Positions 20,064-29,432 of a stretch of 64,000 bases of DNA are shown in pieces. Made by a program: the position numbers and the translations under genes. The notes beneath the pieces were generated by a model. The model saw only the letters and a program-made list of their open reading frames with translations. It was not told where the DNA came from and did not search any database. Source of the DNA: Halobacteroides halobius DSM 5150 (lineage in GTDB: Bacteria; Bacillota; Halanaerobiia; Halobacteroidales; Halobacteroidaceae); NCBI RefSeq assembly GCF_000328625.1, contig NC_019978.1, positions 1,922,001 through 1,986,000 on the forward strand, in the 5' to 3' direction. How positions within the stretch are numbered: the first letter of the stretch is position 1; each line of letters opens with the position of its first letter.

Positions 20064-20724
20064 GTAAAAGATCAGCTGCTTGTCTAATATTTTGAGTAGT
20101 ACCAACTATAAATACTCTATTTGACTCTTTAACAACAGCATTACCATGAGGGATTACCAGATCATCTTTATTTTGATCAAATAGACCACCAATTAAAACT
20201 TGCTTAGGAAAATCATCTGCTTTAGTTATCTCAGAAATAGTCTTCCCATGACACCATGCGCCCTGAGGAATAGTTAAAATAGAAACTTCTGCTTTCCCAC
20301 CACCTAATGACACAACCTTTCTTACCTCAGGTTGTTCAATATCTAAAACAAATTCTCCAACCATCATATCAACTATTCCTGCAATGGTTGTTGCACCAGC
20401 TAATTGGTAGGCACTCTTGTACTCTGGGTCCCTCATACGAACCATAATTTTTTCTACTCCAAAATCTTTAGCCAATAAAGAAAATGATAAGTTATCAGCG
20501 TCATTTCTCATGACTCCTATGGCTACATCTGCTTTTTCAATCCCTGCTTCTTTTAAAGTATTAATATTAGTAGCATTACCATGAATACTAACTGCCCCAT
20601 ATTCAGAATAAACCCTCTCACAGACTTCTTCATCTACATCAATTACTACTACATCATGTTTCTCTACTAATTGCTTAGTCAAATTGCGCCCTACAATACC
20701 AGCACCTGCAATTATAATATACAT
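20053..20724 (-). CDS. TrkA/KtrA-type potassium uptake regulator
   Basis: Cytoplasmic ring subunit that gates the Trk/Ktr channel on nucleotide binding. The 223-residue product has a Rossmann RCK-N domain (YIIIAGAGIVGRNLTKQL, VIDVDEEVCERV) and an RCK-C domain from about residue 140. It has one RCK unit rather than the two of E. coli TrkA, so KtrA-like is the better description. The start follows GGAGGAGATAAG and is 1 base after the trkH stop. Confidence 0.9.
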   Translation of the reverse strand: MYIIIAGAGIVGRNLTKQLVEKHDVVVIDVDEEVCERVYSEYGAVSIHGNATNINTLKEAGIEKADVAIGVMRNDADNLSFSLLAKDFGVEKIMVRMRDPEYKSAYQLAGATTIAGIVDMMVGEFVLDIEQPEVRKVVSLGGGKAEVSILTIPQGAWCHGKTISEITKADDFPKQVLIGGLFDQNKDDLVIPHGNAVVKESNRVFIVGTTQNIRQAADLLLKK

Positions 20725-20725
20725 C

Positions 20726-22201
20726 TTATCTCCTCCAAGCTTGTTTACTAAAAAGTACAAATATAGGTAAGATTTCTAACCTCCCAGCTAACATTCCAAT
20801 GATGTACGTTATCTTAATCCCGGCAGATAAACTTTGCATCTTTTCTACACTAAAATAAAACGGGCCAATATTCCCCAAAGCTGAAAAAATACCAGAAAAA
20901 GCCTGCCACGCTGATAAGTTAGAACTAATAGCTGTGATTGCTCCCCCTATAACAATTAAAATCAACCATCCAAAAACTAAAGCTACAGTTTTAAATATCT
21001 CCTGGTCAGATATTTTATTTCCATCTACTACTACTGGTAAAACTGCATGTTTAGGATAATAAATCTTCTTGACTTCACGTTGTAATAATTTATTTAAAAT
21101 AGCTACTCTAATTATTTTAATTCCCCCTGCAGTAGAACCAACGCAACCTCCAATAAACATTAGTAGTAAAAAAAATTGTTTGGCTAATGCAGGATAAAAA
21201 GAAGTAATAATACCTTCTGTTGCAAATCCTGTAGTAGTTAAAATAGATACTACCTGAAATAAAGTATATCTAATTGTTCTTTCTAACCCTGACCATTTAA
21301 ACGGGAAGGCTAAATAATGATCTAATATAATTAAGCTAGATACACCACTAATGATAGCCCAAAAATACTTCATCTCTATCTTATCCCATAATGCATTAAT
21401 CTCACCTGTCAACACCTTATAGTGAACCAGAAAGTTTATTCCTCCTAGTGTCATAAACAAAATAGTTACATATTCAATTAATTTATAATATTGATAACCA
21501 GTTTGTTTAAAGTAAGCAATACTAGCATCATAATTAGTAAAACCACCGGTTGATAAAGTAGTAAACGAATGAGTTATTGCATCAAACAAGGATACCCCTA
21601 ATATCTTTAGTAAAATAATCTCTAGTAAAGTAAATAAAGCATAAATCCCCCATAAAATCTTAACTGTTTTAAAAATATTAGGTACTGGTCTACTTTGGTT
21701 TATTTTATGACTTTCTGCAGTAAATAATTGAAATAATCCTGCTTGACCACGAAAAGTAACAACCAAAAAGAAAGTCAAAAAGCCTAATCCACCTAACCAC
21801 TGAATTAAACAACGCCAAAACTGAATAGACTTAGGCAGATTACTTAAATCTGTAAAAACAGTAATTCCTGTAGTAGTAAATCCACTAACTGTCTCAAATA
21901 AAGTATCTAAATAGGTATAATCTAATTTTAAATAAAAAGGTAAGGCTCCAACAAAAGAGATAGTAATCCACCCTAAAGCACACACTAACATTCCAGTTGT
22001 CAAGTTGATTTTTCCCTTTTTAAATTTAAATTGAGTAATAAATCCTAATCCTAAAGATAATAAAGCAGGAATAATAAAAGCATAAACCAATTCTTCTCCG
22101 TAAATAAAGCCAACTACTATAGGCAATAGCAATGTACATCCTAAAACAATTAATAATGATCCTATTAAACTGATAACAGTCGTTAGTTTTTGATTAAACA
22201 A
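20726..22201 (-). CDS. TrkH/KtrB family potassium channel subunit
   Basis: Membrane channel for K+ uptake, important for salt adaptation. The 491-residue product shows the repeated selectivity-filter loops: SGFTTTGITVF near 105, TLSTGGFTNY near 218, STTTGFATEG near 320 and GGCVGSTAGGIKI near 348, with the usual M1-P-M2 membrane pattern. Its length fits TrkH. It forms a two-gene operon with the regulator just downstream. Confidence 0.92.
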   Translation of the reverse strand: MFNQKLTTVISLIGSLLIVLGCTLLLPIVVGFIYGEELVYAFIIPALLSLGLGFITQFKFKKGKINLTTGMLVCALGWITISFVGALPFYLKLDYTYLDTLFETVSGFTTTGITVFTDLSNLPKSIQFWRCLIQWLGGLGFLTFFLVVTFRGQAGLFQLFTAESHKINQSRPVPNIFKTVKILWGIYALFTLLEIILLKILGVSLFDAITHSFTTLSTGGFTNYDASIAYFKQTGYQYYKLIEYVTILFMTLGGINFLVHYKVLTGEINALWDKIEMKYFWAIISGVSSLIILDHYLAFPFKWSGLERTIRYTLFQVVSILTTTGFATEGIITSFYPALAKQFFLLLMFIGGCVGSTAGGIKIIRVAILNKLLQREVKKIYYPKHAVLPVVVDGNKISDQEIFKTVALVFGWLILIVIGGAITAISSNLSAWQAFSGIFSALGNIGPFYFSVEKMQSLSAGIKITYIIGMLAGRLEILPIFVLFSKQAWRR

Positions 22202-22325
22202 TCAATCACCTCCTATCTAATATGCTAATAAATTCACTTAGTTTCTCTATTAATAAAAAATCCTTCTCCATTCAATCATTAACCGGTGAATCACCTCTGG
22301 CTAATTTTAATATTCAAACTATACA

Positions 22326-23195
22326 TTAATTAGATAACAACTCCTCTATTCCTTCTTTTCCAAAAGAATATGTCTCTCCACAAAAATGACATTTAATCTC
22401 TACTTGTCCTTCCTTATCTAACGCTTCACGTAATTCTTCTTCACCTAAACTCATAATCAAATCCTGCATTCTTTCTTGGCTACACTTACACTTATATTCA
22501 ACATCTTTATTAGCTAACACCCTAAAGTCAAATCCAGTCAATAATTTCTCTAATAATCCTTCAGGACTCATACCTTCTTCAATTAAACTACTAACTGATG
22601 TAACTGTTGCTAGGTTATCTTCTAACTGCTTAATTGTTTCTTCACTGGCGTCTGGCATTAACTGAATAATAAATCCACCTGCTGCTTTAACAGATAAGTC
22701 TTTGTCAACTAAAACTCCTAAGCCGACTGAAGAAGGTGTCTGCTCAGATTTTGTAAAATAATAAGTTAAGTCATCACCAATTTCTCCAGAAACTAAAGGA
22801 ATACTACCATGGTAGGGCTCTTTGAGTCTCATATTTTTAGTTACAAAAAGTTGACCTTGACCAATTCCTTTAGCTACATCTAACTTCCCCTTTTGATTAG
22901 TCATTAGCTTAACTTGGGGATTTGTTACATAACCTCTCACTTGTCCATATTGATTACCTTGGGCAATAATTTTGCCTAAGGGGCCATTCCCTTCTATTCT
23001 TAAAGTAACTTCATCTCCTGACTTAAACATTGAGCCCATCAATAACCCAGCAGTTAAAGTCCTACCTAAAGCTGCTGTTGCTACAGGCGTGGTTTGATGT
23101 GATTGGTGGGCTTGATTAACTACTTTAGTTGAACGAACTGCTAATGCTCTAACTTCTTTATTAGTTGTCATAGCTCTTACTAAATAATCATTCAT
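22326..23195 (-). CDS. hslO: Hsp33, redox-activated chaperone
   Basis: Holdase that is switched on when its zinc cysteines are oxidised. The 289-residue product begins NDYLVRAMTTNKEVRALAV and has the RTLTAGLLMGSMFKSGDEVTL core. Both cysteine pairs are present, CKC near residue 236 and CHFC near 270 (the CXC and CXXC zinc site). The start at 23195 lies inside the 3' end of the PHP gene (8-base overlap), so the two are translationally coupled. Confidence 0.96.
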   Translation of the reverse strand: MNDYLVRAMTTNKEVRALAVRSTKVVNQAHQSHQTTPVATAALGRTLTAGLLMGSMFKSGDEVTLRIEGNGPLGKIIAQGNQYGQVRGYVTNPQVKLMTNQKGKLDVAKGIGQGQLFVTKNMRLKEPYHGSIPLVSGEIGDDLTYYFTKSEQTPSSVGLGVLVDKDLSVKAAGGFIIQLMPDASEETIKQLEDNLATVTSVSSLIEEGMSPEGLLEKLLTGFDFRVLANKDVEYKCKCSQERMQDLIMSLGEEELREALDKEGQVEIKCHFCGETYSFGKEGIEELLSN

Positions 23196-24078
23196 CTCTA
23201 TCACCTCTTAATTTTTTTAGTTCTTTTACTATTCGGTAACTATTTCCAGCTACATTACCTAACTCAATTTTAGGTTTTAGGTGACCATGAAAATCACTAC
23301 CAGCGGTACTTAATATTTCTTTTTGTTTAGCTAGTTTGACAAAACCTTCAATTTCCTCTTGATCATGATAAGTACTATAAGATTCTAAACCCTGTAAGCC
23401 CGCAGTTATCAAATCATCAATCACTTCTTTATCATTATAACTTAAAGTAGAACCTGGATGGGCCAAAATAGCTACACCACCTAATTGTCTAATCAATTCT
23501 ATTGCATCTTTAGCTTGAGGCTTCCAACAAGGAACATAAGCCTTGGCCCCTGCCTTAAAATAATCTAAATAAAAATTAAAATAGGGTTGGTCACTTTTAT
23601 CTCCTTTTAAATATGTTTGTAGTTTATCATTACCCTGATTCTCTGGTTTACTTAGCAATACTTCAGCAATAAATCCACCTAAAGGGCGCTCATGATCAGT
23701 TTGAGCTAATACTTCTTGAGCAGTAATATTAAATCCTAGCTCTTGTAACCTGGCTATTCTTTTATAAAATTGTTCCTTTTTAGCTTCTTCCATTCCTGCT
23801 AGTAACTTATCTATCTTAGGAGATTTCCAATCAAGATAATAGCCTAAAATATGTAAAGTATTATCCCTATATCTTGTATCAAATTCAACCCCGGGAATAA
23901 TCTCTAAATCTTCTCCTCTAGTTAATTCTAAAGCTTCATCTACTCCATCCGTTACATTATGGTCAGTAATAGCTATTGCAGCTAATTTTTTTTCTTTAGC
24001 CTTCTTTATTATTTCCTGAACAGAATAATCAGCATCATCACTATAATTAGTATGAATATGTAAATCTATTTCTTTCAT
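23188..24078 (-). CDS. PHP-domain phosphoesterase
   Basis: Metal-dependent hydrolase of the PHP family, close to the nucleoside 3',5'-bisphosphate/RNase AM type, by pattern only. The 296-residue product has DLHIHTNYSDDADYS at the N-terminus, AIAITDHNVTDG near 44, IPGVEFDTRYRD, GGVAILAHPGSTLSY and the C-terminal STAGSDFHGHLKP, which give all the expected metal ligands. The ATG at 24078 follows GGGAGG. It overlaps hslO downstream. Confidence 0.88.
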   Translation of the reverse strand: MKEIDLHIHTNYSDDADYSVQEIIKKAKEKKLAAIAITDHNVTDGVDEALELTRGEDLEIIPGVEFDTRYRDNTLHILGYYLDWKSPKIDKLLAGMEEAKKEQFYKRIARLQELGFNITAQEVLAQTDHERPLGGFIAEVLLSKPENQGNDKLQTYLKGDKSDQPYFNFYLDYFKAGAKAYVPCWKPQAKDAIELIRQLGGVAILAHPGSTLSYNDKEVIDDLITAGLQGLESYSTYHDQEEIEGFVKLAKQKEILSTAGSDFHGHLKPKIELGNVAGNSYRIVKELKKLRGDRDE

Positions 24079-24164
24079 TATTTTCCTCCCTATTATTATT
24101 CTAATCCTCACTATACCAAACTTTGCTTACTAAAATCAATAATTAATTATCCTCCTACCTAATT

Positions 24165-24193
24165 TTGAAATCAAATCATAATTCTGGTATAAT
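24165..24193 (+). promoter_or_regulatory. sigma-A promoter of the HD-GYP gene
   Basis: TTGAAA (24165-24170), 17 bases, TATAAT (24188-24193), 31 bases before the start codon: a near-consensus housekeeping promoter. Confidence 0.8.
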
Positions 24194-24224
24194 GATTTAA
24201 AGGAATTTATTAAGGGGTGAAATT

Positions 24225-25286
24225 ATGAGATTAATCAAAGTAGAAAATATAACAGCAAATATGAAACTAGCTAAACCTGTTTATCATCAAGGTCGAGTCC
24301 TATTAAATGTATACTGTTCTAATTTACATAAGTATAAAAATAAATTACTAGATATTGGCATACATCATATTTATATTGAAGACGAAAAATCTAAAAATAT
24401 AGAAGTAAATGATATAATTAATCGAAAAACAAGAATAAAAAGCAAGAAAGTAATTAAAAAAACAATGGAAAACATCTCTCAAAATAAAAAAATAGAGGTT
24501 AATAAAATAAATGAGGCTATTCAAAATATAATCTCAGACATTACAAACCAAGAAACTATTTTAGTTAACTTAATAGATATCAAAACTACTGATGATTATA
24601 CCTTTGAACATTCAGTTAATGTAGCAGTCTTATCTATATTATTAGGTAAAAGTTTAAATTATAATCGAAAACGATTAATTAAATTAGGTACCGGAGCTTT
24701 ACTACATGACATTGGCAAAGTATCTATCCCCGAAGAAATACTAAAAAAACCAGATAAACTTACTGATCGGGAATATAATATTATTAAAGAACATCCAAAA
24801 TTAGGCTACGAAAATATAAAAGGCTATTATAATCTTAGTCCTCTCTCTCAAATAGCAATTCTATCACACCATGAAAAATACGACGGTTCAGGTTACCCTC
24901 ATAGACTAGCTAAAGATGATATTCATGAGTTTGGAAAAATAGTTGGCATAGCCGATGTTTTTGATGCACTTACTAGTGATAGATGTTATCGTAATCGCTG
25001 GCCAGTTCACAAAGCAGTTGACTTCTTAATTTCTAAAGCCAATGAAGAATTCGACCCACAATTAGTCAATAAATTTGTTAAAAACATTGCGCTGTATCCT
25101 AACGGAATTTCAGTAAAATTAAGTACTGGAGAGAAAGCAATTGTTAAAAAACAAAATCAAAATTGTCCTACTCGACCAATAGTTAGGGTGATTGAAGATA
25201 AAAAGGGAGAAGAACTAGAAGAATATAAAACACTGAATTTAACAGAAACACTTAATATTACTATCATTGATGAAGAACAAAAATAA
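24225..25286 (+). CDS. HD-GYP domain protein, probable cyclic-di-GMP phosphodiesterase
   Basis: 353 residues. Residues 1-115 form a variable N-terminal region that starts with the MRLIKVENITANMKLAKPVY pattern seen in HD-GYP proteins of the DUF3391 kind. The HD-GYP domain follows with TFEHSVNVAVLSILLGK, GTGALLHDIGKVSIPEEIL, IKEHPKLGYE, LSHHEKYDGSGYPHRL and IVGIADVFDALTSDRCYR. All HD and GYP residues are intact, so c-di-GMP hydrolysis is likely. No membrane segment or receiver domain is present. Confidence 0.92.
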   Translation: MRLIKVENITANMKLAKPVYHQGRVLLNVYCSNLHKYKNKLLDIGIHHIYIEDEKSKNIEVNDIINRKTRIKSKKVIKKTMENISQNKKIEVNKINEAIQNIISDITNQETILVNLIDIKTTDDYTFEHSVNVAVLSILLGKSLNYNRKRLIKLGTGALLHDIGKVSIPEEILKKPDKLTDREYNIIKEHPKLGYENIKGYYNLSPLSQIAILSHHEKYDGSGYPHRLAKDDIHEFGKIVGIADVFDALTSDRCYRNRWPVHKAVDFLISKANEEFDPQLVNKFVKNIALYPNGISVKLSTGEKAIVKKQNQNCPTRPIVRVIEDKKGEELEEYKTLNLTETLNITIIDEEQK

Positions 25287-25333
25287 GTCTTTAAAAGCTC
25301 TAGTCATAATTAAGACCAGAGCTTTTTAAAGAC
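25287..25333. terminator. Convergent bidirectional terminator
   Basis: Long hairpin with arms GTCTTTAAAAGCTCT and AGAGCTTTTTAAAGAC, shared by the HD-GYP gene and the convergent gene to its right. Confidence 0.85.
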
Positions 25334-27234
25334 TACTTATTTTTCTGTACTAGAATCTGGTTTTGCACTACTAGACTTGCTTTATTTAATAATTTCTTAG
25401 CTGATTGATAATCTTCTGGTCTAATCTGTATTTGATTAATAACTAGATTAAATTTAACTATAATTTCTTTTTTAGCTACTTGATAATCAATTAATACTTT
25501 ACCTATTCTATTCTCAAACTTAAATCTGCTAGGCAAATAACTTACTTTAAAATCTGATGGTAGTTTTATTTCAATTCTTCTTTTTACATCAATCTTATAA
25601 CCTAAATAAAGAGGATATTTTCTTTTTTTAGCTGCTGCTAATCCATTTAAATTAATAGGATATCTAATTGGTTGTAGAGCAAATAAATTCCCCATCTGTT
25701 TAGCATAATTAGATACTTTCATATCGGAAATTGTAACCATAAAATGTTTATCTAAATTTATTACCCCTTCTAGCTTTGGTTGCACATGCTTGGCACCTGG
25801 AAATCCTTGACTAATCCCTCGTTTGATTAAGATCTTTCTTTGTTGAGGGCTATATCGTCTAAAAATATTCTTATATTTATAGTCATAAATTCCGGTGTAT
25901 CCTTCCTGATAGTTAATAATTGCACTGCCATCTTTATTTAGTTTAACTTGTTGCTTAATTGACATTTGATTGGCCCTAGCAGACATTATTGGAGTTTCAG
26001 TGATTTTATTTACCATTGGTAATAAAACTTCTTTTCCCTGATCTCCTAGTAAATAACCATACCTAGTGCCACTACTAGTTGGATCAAGGTACTGATCTCT
26101 AGCTGGCAAATAAACAATCATATGATTAAATAATGCTGGACTTACTATCTTTAACTTAGGGTCTGATCTACGATTTATTAAAACAGGTTGGCCCTTAACA
26201 CCTATCTCTTTTAACATAGCAATTAATAAAGTAGCCTTATCTTTACAATCTCCATACTTGTTTTGATAAGTCACTATAGCTTTATGTGGTTTATAACCAT
26301 TAATTCCAAACTCTAACCCAATATATCTTATATTAGAAGTTACATAATTATAGATAGCTCTAATCTTTTCTTCCTTACTACTAGCTAATTTAGTCAAATC
26401 TTTTACTTTATTCTTTATCTTAGCATTTAATTTATATTGGTTATTAATCAATCCTTTATACCACATACTAACTTGAGACCAAGAATCAAGAGTAGATAAT
26501 TCAACTCTTGGCGCTATATCTATCAGTGGTGGCATATTGGGTTCTTTAATTATTGCTGGTATATCTTTTCTGTACCAAGTATAAATCTTTTTTTGCTGCT
26601 GTTGTTTAATCTGTGGTTCTAATTCCATTGCCTCCACACGATAATTTAGTTCTTTATCCTCTGGAAGCTTAACAACAAATTTCTTTTCTTTGATTGGTAC
26701 TATATCTTGAAAGATTTCTCTATGCCAGAATTGGCCTTTAATTGGATAACTTTCTATTTTCTTTAGATATTCTAAAACTATAATACTTCCTTGCTTTACT
26801 CCAGGCATAGAAATAACTTTAATTCTAGCATCTGAATAAATACTATTTTGACTAGCTCCTGCTGGAGTTATTATATTGATTCCATCCTCTTGAGGCTTAA
26901 TAACCTTACCACTAGGTTCAATAGTTTTAGCTTCTACTATTTTAATCTCTTCATTAGACTTATTAAACCGAATCTTTAACTCTCCAAACCTCTTAATCCC
27001 TCGTTTATTAAAGACTTTAACTACTAATCTGCGCCGAATTTTATCTTGACTTGTTGTATGATCAGCTATTATCTCCTCCTTTATGATTACTGCTTCTGCT
27101 TGGGGATAATCCCTTTGTGATGGAGCCACCTGCAAAATTCGATCTACATTTGTCTGGGCCAACACCGACATTGTAAATACTAAACTAAACATTACAACTA
27201 AAAAAACTACACTAAATGATTTTTTATAATTCAT
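25333..27234 (-). CDS. Exported DUF3857 and transglutaminase-like protein
   Basis: 633 residues with a signal peptide (SVVFLVVMFSLVFTMSVLAQ). Residues about 60-220 fit DUF3857 (VVKVFNKRGIKRFGELKIRF, PGVKQGSIIVLEYLKKIESY). A transglutaminase-like core follows with the Cys motif KYGDCKDKATLLIAMLKEIG near 335, FNHMIVYLPARDQYLDPTSS (His and Asp) and a C-terminal DUF3858-like beta region. The catalytic triad appears intact. Function is unknown; relatives are periplasmic or surface proteins. It is a single gene with no operon partner. Confidence 0.85.
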   Translation of the reverse strand: MNYKKSFSVVFLVVMFSLVFTMSVLAQTNVDRILQVAPSQRDYPQAEAVIIKEEIIADHTTSQDKIRRRLVVKVFNKRGIKRFGELKIRFNKSNEEIKIVEAKTIEPSGKVIKPQEDGINIITPAGASQNSIYSDARIKVISMPGVKQGSIIVLEYLKKIESYPIKGQFWHREIFQDIVPIKEKKFVVKLPEDKELNYRVEAMELEPQIKQQQQKKIYTWYRKDIPAIIKEPNMPPLIDIAPRVELSTLDSWSQVSMWYKGLINNQYKLNAKIKNKVKDLTKLASSKEEKIRAIYNYVTSNIRYIGLEFGINGYKPHKAIVTYQNKYGDCKDKATLLIAMLKEIGVKGQPVLINRRSDPKLKIVSPALFNHMIVYLPARDQYLDPTSSGTRYGYLLGDQGKEVLLPMVNKITETPIMSARANQMSIKQQVKLNKDGSAIINYQEGYTGIYDYKYKNIFRRYSPQQRKILIKRGISQGFPGAKHVQPKLEGVINLDKHFMVTISDMKVSNYAKQMGNLFALQPIRYPINLNGLAAAKKRKYPLYLGYKIDVKRRIEIKLPSDFKVSYLPSRFKFENRIGKVLIDYQVAKKEIIVKFNLVINQIQIRPEDYQSAKKLLNKASLVVQNQILVQKNK

Positions 27235-27375
27235 CTTAAACCTCCTCGTGTAATAAATTTTATCTTTAACCTATACCTATATTACCATATTTATCTTAAA
27301 AAGTGAATTTAGTATTTTAACTACGGAGTTTAGTAAATAATATTAAATAAGAAACACTATTTAAAGGGGGATAAT

Positions 27376-27918
27376 ATGCACAATAAAATTAAGCAGATAT
27401 TAATTTGGGAAATAATAGGTGGATTTTGGATTATTATAGTTGGATCACTTTTACATTTTTTATATGATTGGTCTAATAATTTACTAATTATAGGCATATT
27501 TAGTCCTGTAAATGAAAGCGTATGGGAACATTTAAAATTAGGTTATTGGTCACTTTTCTTTTTCTCTTTGGTTGAATATTCATTTATAAAAAAGAACATC
27601 CATGGTTACTTTTGGGGGGAATTTCTAGGGATCTTATCGCTTGAAGGATTTATTTTAATAATATTCTATACATATACTGCGCTCATAAAAAAACATATCT
27701 TATGGATAGATATAACTTCATATTTAATTGGATCAATCATTTGCCAAATAGTAAGCTTTAAGATCATTAAAAAACAAATTCCAAAAAGAATTAATATTTT
27801 AGGATTAGTTCTTTTTATAACTTTTGGATTAATACTAATACTATTTACATTTTTTCCACCTCATTTTTCGATTTTTATGGATTCTAATACAGGAACATAT
27901 GGAATTTATGGAAGATAA
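27376..27918 (+). CDS. DUF6512-like membrane protein
   Basis: 180 residues, five or six predicted membrane segments, with GIFSPVNESVWEHLKLGYW near 40, a motif I associate with the DUF6512 family. The start follows AAAGGGGG. Function is unknown. It is the last backbone gene before the bacteriocin island and convergent with the TolC-like genes. The terminal segment PPHFSIFMDSNTGTYGIYGR fits the end of the same family. Confidence 0.7.
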   Translation: MHNKIKQILIWEIIGGFWIIIVGSLLHFLYDWSNNLLIIGIFSPVNESVWEHLKLGYWSLFFFSLVEYSFIKKNIHGYFWGEFLGILSLEGFILIIFYTYTALIKKHILWIDITSYLIGSIICQIVSFKIIKKQIPKRINILGLVLFITFGLILILFTFFPPHFSIFMDSNTGTYGIYGR

Positions 27919-27983
27919 GTTTAAACTTAATTCTCTGCTTTGATTAGCTGGGCTATCTTGCTGTTAGCCACAGAATAACCTGG

Positions 27984-29432
27984 CTAATTCAGATTTAAAG
28001 ACCCTGTCAAATGCATTAATTTTAGTTTATTAGCTAAAATTTTATCTCTTATCATTTTTACGTCTATCTTAACTAATTTTAATTCATTTCTTTTTTCTTT
28101 AAATTTATCTGCAGTGATACCTCCAGCTTGCAATTGTTTCTTAAAAAGTGCGGTTTCTAATCTTAATTTTTCTAATACTGTCTTTTTTTCTTGTAATTGA
28201 AGTTTAATTTGTAGTAACTGCTCTAGTAAATCTTTTACTTGCACTCCTAAGTCTGCAACTAAGCTTTGATAATCTTTTTTCAAATTAACTAATTGGTCTT
28301 GATAATCTTTTTTAGCTAATTTCTGATAACCACTATCAAATAAATTATAGTTAATATTGACTCCTACCTGCCAATCTGCAGATTGATAATTGTAATTTCC
28401 AGTAAATTCAACCTTAGGCTTTGCTTTGGCCCTCTCCCACTTTAATTTTTTAGAAACTAATTTTCTTTGTACTAGATTATACTTAATTTTAGGAACTTCT
28501 GTCTTAGCCTTCTTCACTAACTTACTCTTCTTTATTTTTTCCACATTAAAATCTTTTACTTTATGTTTTAGCTTTTTTAACCAAGGAGTAATATTTAATA
28601 ATATTTTTTTACTTTTCTTATATCCTAACTCTTGGCGCCAATTTCTTTTAATCTGTTTAAATTTATTCTTTATTTTCACTAAGGTAATTTTTGCTTCTTG
28701 TGCTTTGATTTGAGCAGCTAAAACCTTCCTTGGCCCTGCTTCTTTAATTTCCTTTTGCTCTTTTATTTGCTCTAAATTCTGTTTAGCTAACTTATAATTA
28801 TTAAAAAATATATCTTGTTTATGTTTTATTCGTAATAAATTTAAATATTTTGTTATCCAGTCAATCTTTTTTAATTCTCGTTGCCACTTTAATTCTATCT
28901 TTGCTTTTTGCAAATCTGTCTGTAAAAAATAATATTCTTGTCTTAATTCTGACGGTAGCTGTGGGTATAATTTCTGAGAAAAACTTAACTTCAAATCTAG
29001 CTTCTTTTCTAGATTAGTAAATTTAAATGAGTTACTTACCAATTTATCTTGACCTAAGGTTAACTTAGGATTAAGTTCTAGTCCCCAAATAAATGATTTA
29101 GTCCCTTCTAAATTAAAAATAAATTTCTTTCGCCGTTCTATCTCATCATCTAAAGCACCTAGTTGGTTTAATTCTGTAATAGTTTCTCGACTATAATTAA
29201 CATGCCCTGCTAAATTTAGTTGCCAAGCCATCTTAGCCTTTAGTTTAATTAATTGACGCTTTAAATTATTCACTTTATATCTAAGATCTCTTAAAGCAGA
29301 GTTATGTTTTGTTCCCCATTTAATTGCCTGTTGAAAATAGATTTCTTCCGCTCGGCTGACTAAAGAAAAAGATAATAATATCCCCATAATTATTATCCAA
29401 CTTAACACCTTACTTCTTTGGACTAAAATCAT
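27984..29432 (-). CDS. TolC-like outer-membrane efflux protein (second of two)
   Basis: 482 residues with a signal peptide (LSWIIIMGILLSFSLVSRAE). The pattern is that of outer-membrane factors: an N-terminal helix (YFQQAIKWGTKHNSALRDLR), long coiled-coil helices rich in Lys, Gln and Leu, two strand-like segments (AWQLNLAGHVNYSRE near 66 and ADWQVGVNINYNLFDSG near 357) and a C-terminal helical repeat (QLQAGGITADKFKEKRNELK). It would form the outer-membrane exit duct for peptides pumped by the adjacent ABC transporter. It overlaps the preceding TolC-like gene by 23 bases. Assignment rests on pattern, not on an alignment. Confidence 0.8.
   Translation of the reverse strand: MILVQRSKVLSWIIIMGILLSFSLVSRAEEIYFQQAIKWGTKHNSALRDLRYKVNNLKRQLIKLKAKMAWQLNLAGHVNYSRETITELNQLGALDDEIERRKKFIFNLEGTKSFIWGLELNPKLTLGQDKLVSNSFKFTNLEKKLDLKLSFSQKLYPQLPSELRQEYYFLQTDLQKAKIELKWQRELKKIDWITKYLNLLRIKHKQDIFFNNYKLAKQNLEQIKEQKEIKEAGPRKVLAAQIKAQEAKITLVKIKNKFKQIKRNWRQELGYKKSKKILLNITPWLKKLKHKVKDFNVEKIKKSKLVKKAKTEVPKIKYNLVQRKLVSKKLKWERAKAKPKVEFTGNYNYQSADWQVGVNINYNLFDSGYQKLAKKDYQDQLVNLKKDYQSLVADLGVQVKDLLEQLLQIKLQLQEKKTVLEKLRLETALFKKQLQAGGITADKFKEKRNELKLVKIDVKMIRDKILANKLKLMHLTGSLNLN

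Noticed and set aside
28426-28713. Open frames on the plus strand inside the TolC-like, leuS and lepA genes (for example 28426-28713, 29687-29941, 14121-14309, 4504-4719)
   Set aside because: They lie opposite well-supported genes, lack ribosome sites and encode low-complexity strings mirrored from Lys-rich or Glu-rich coding sequence.
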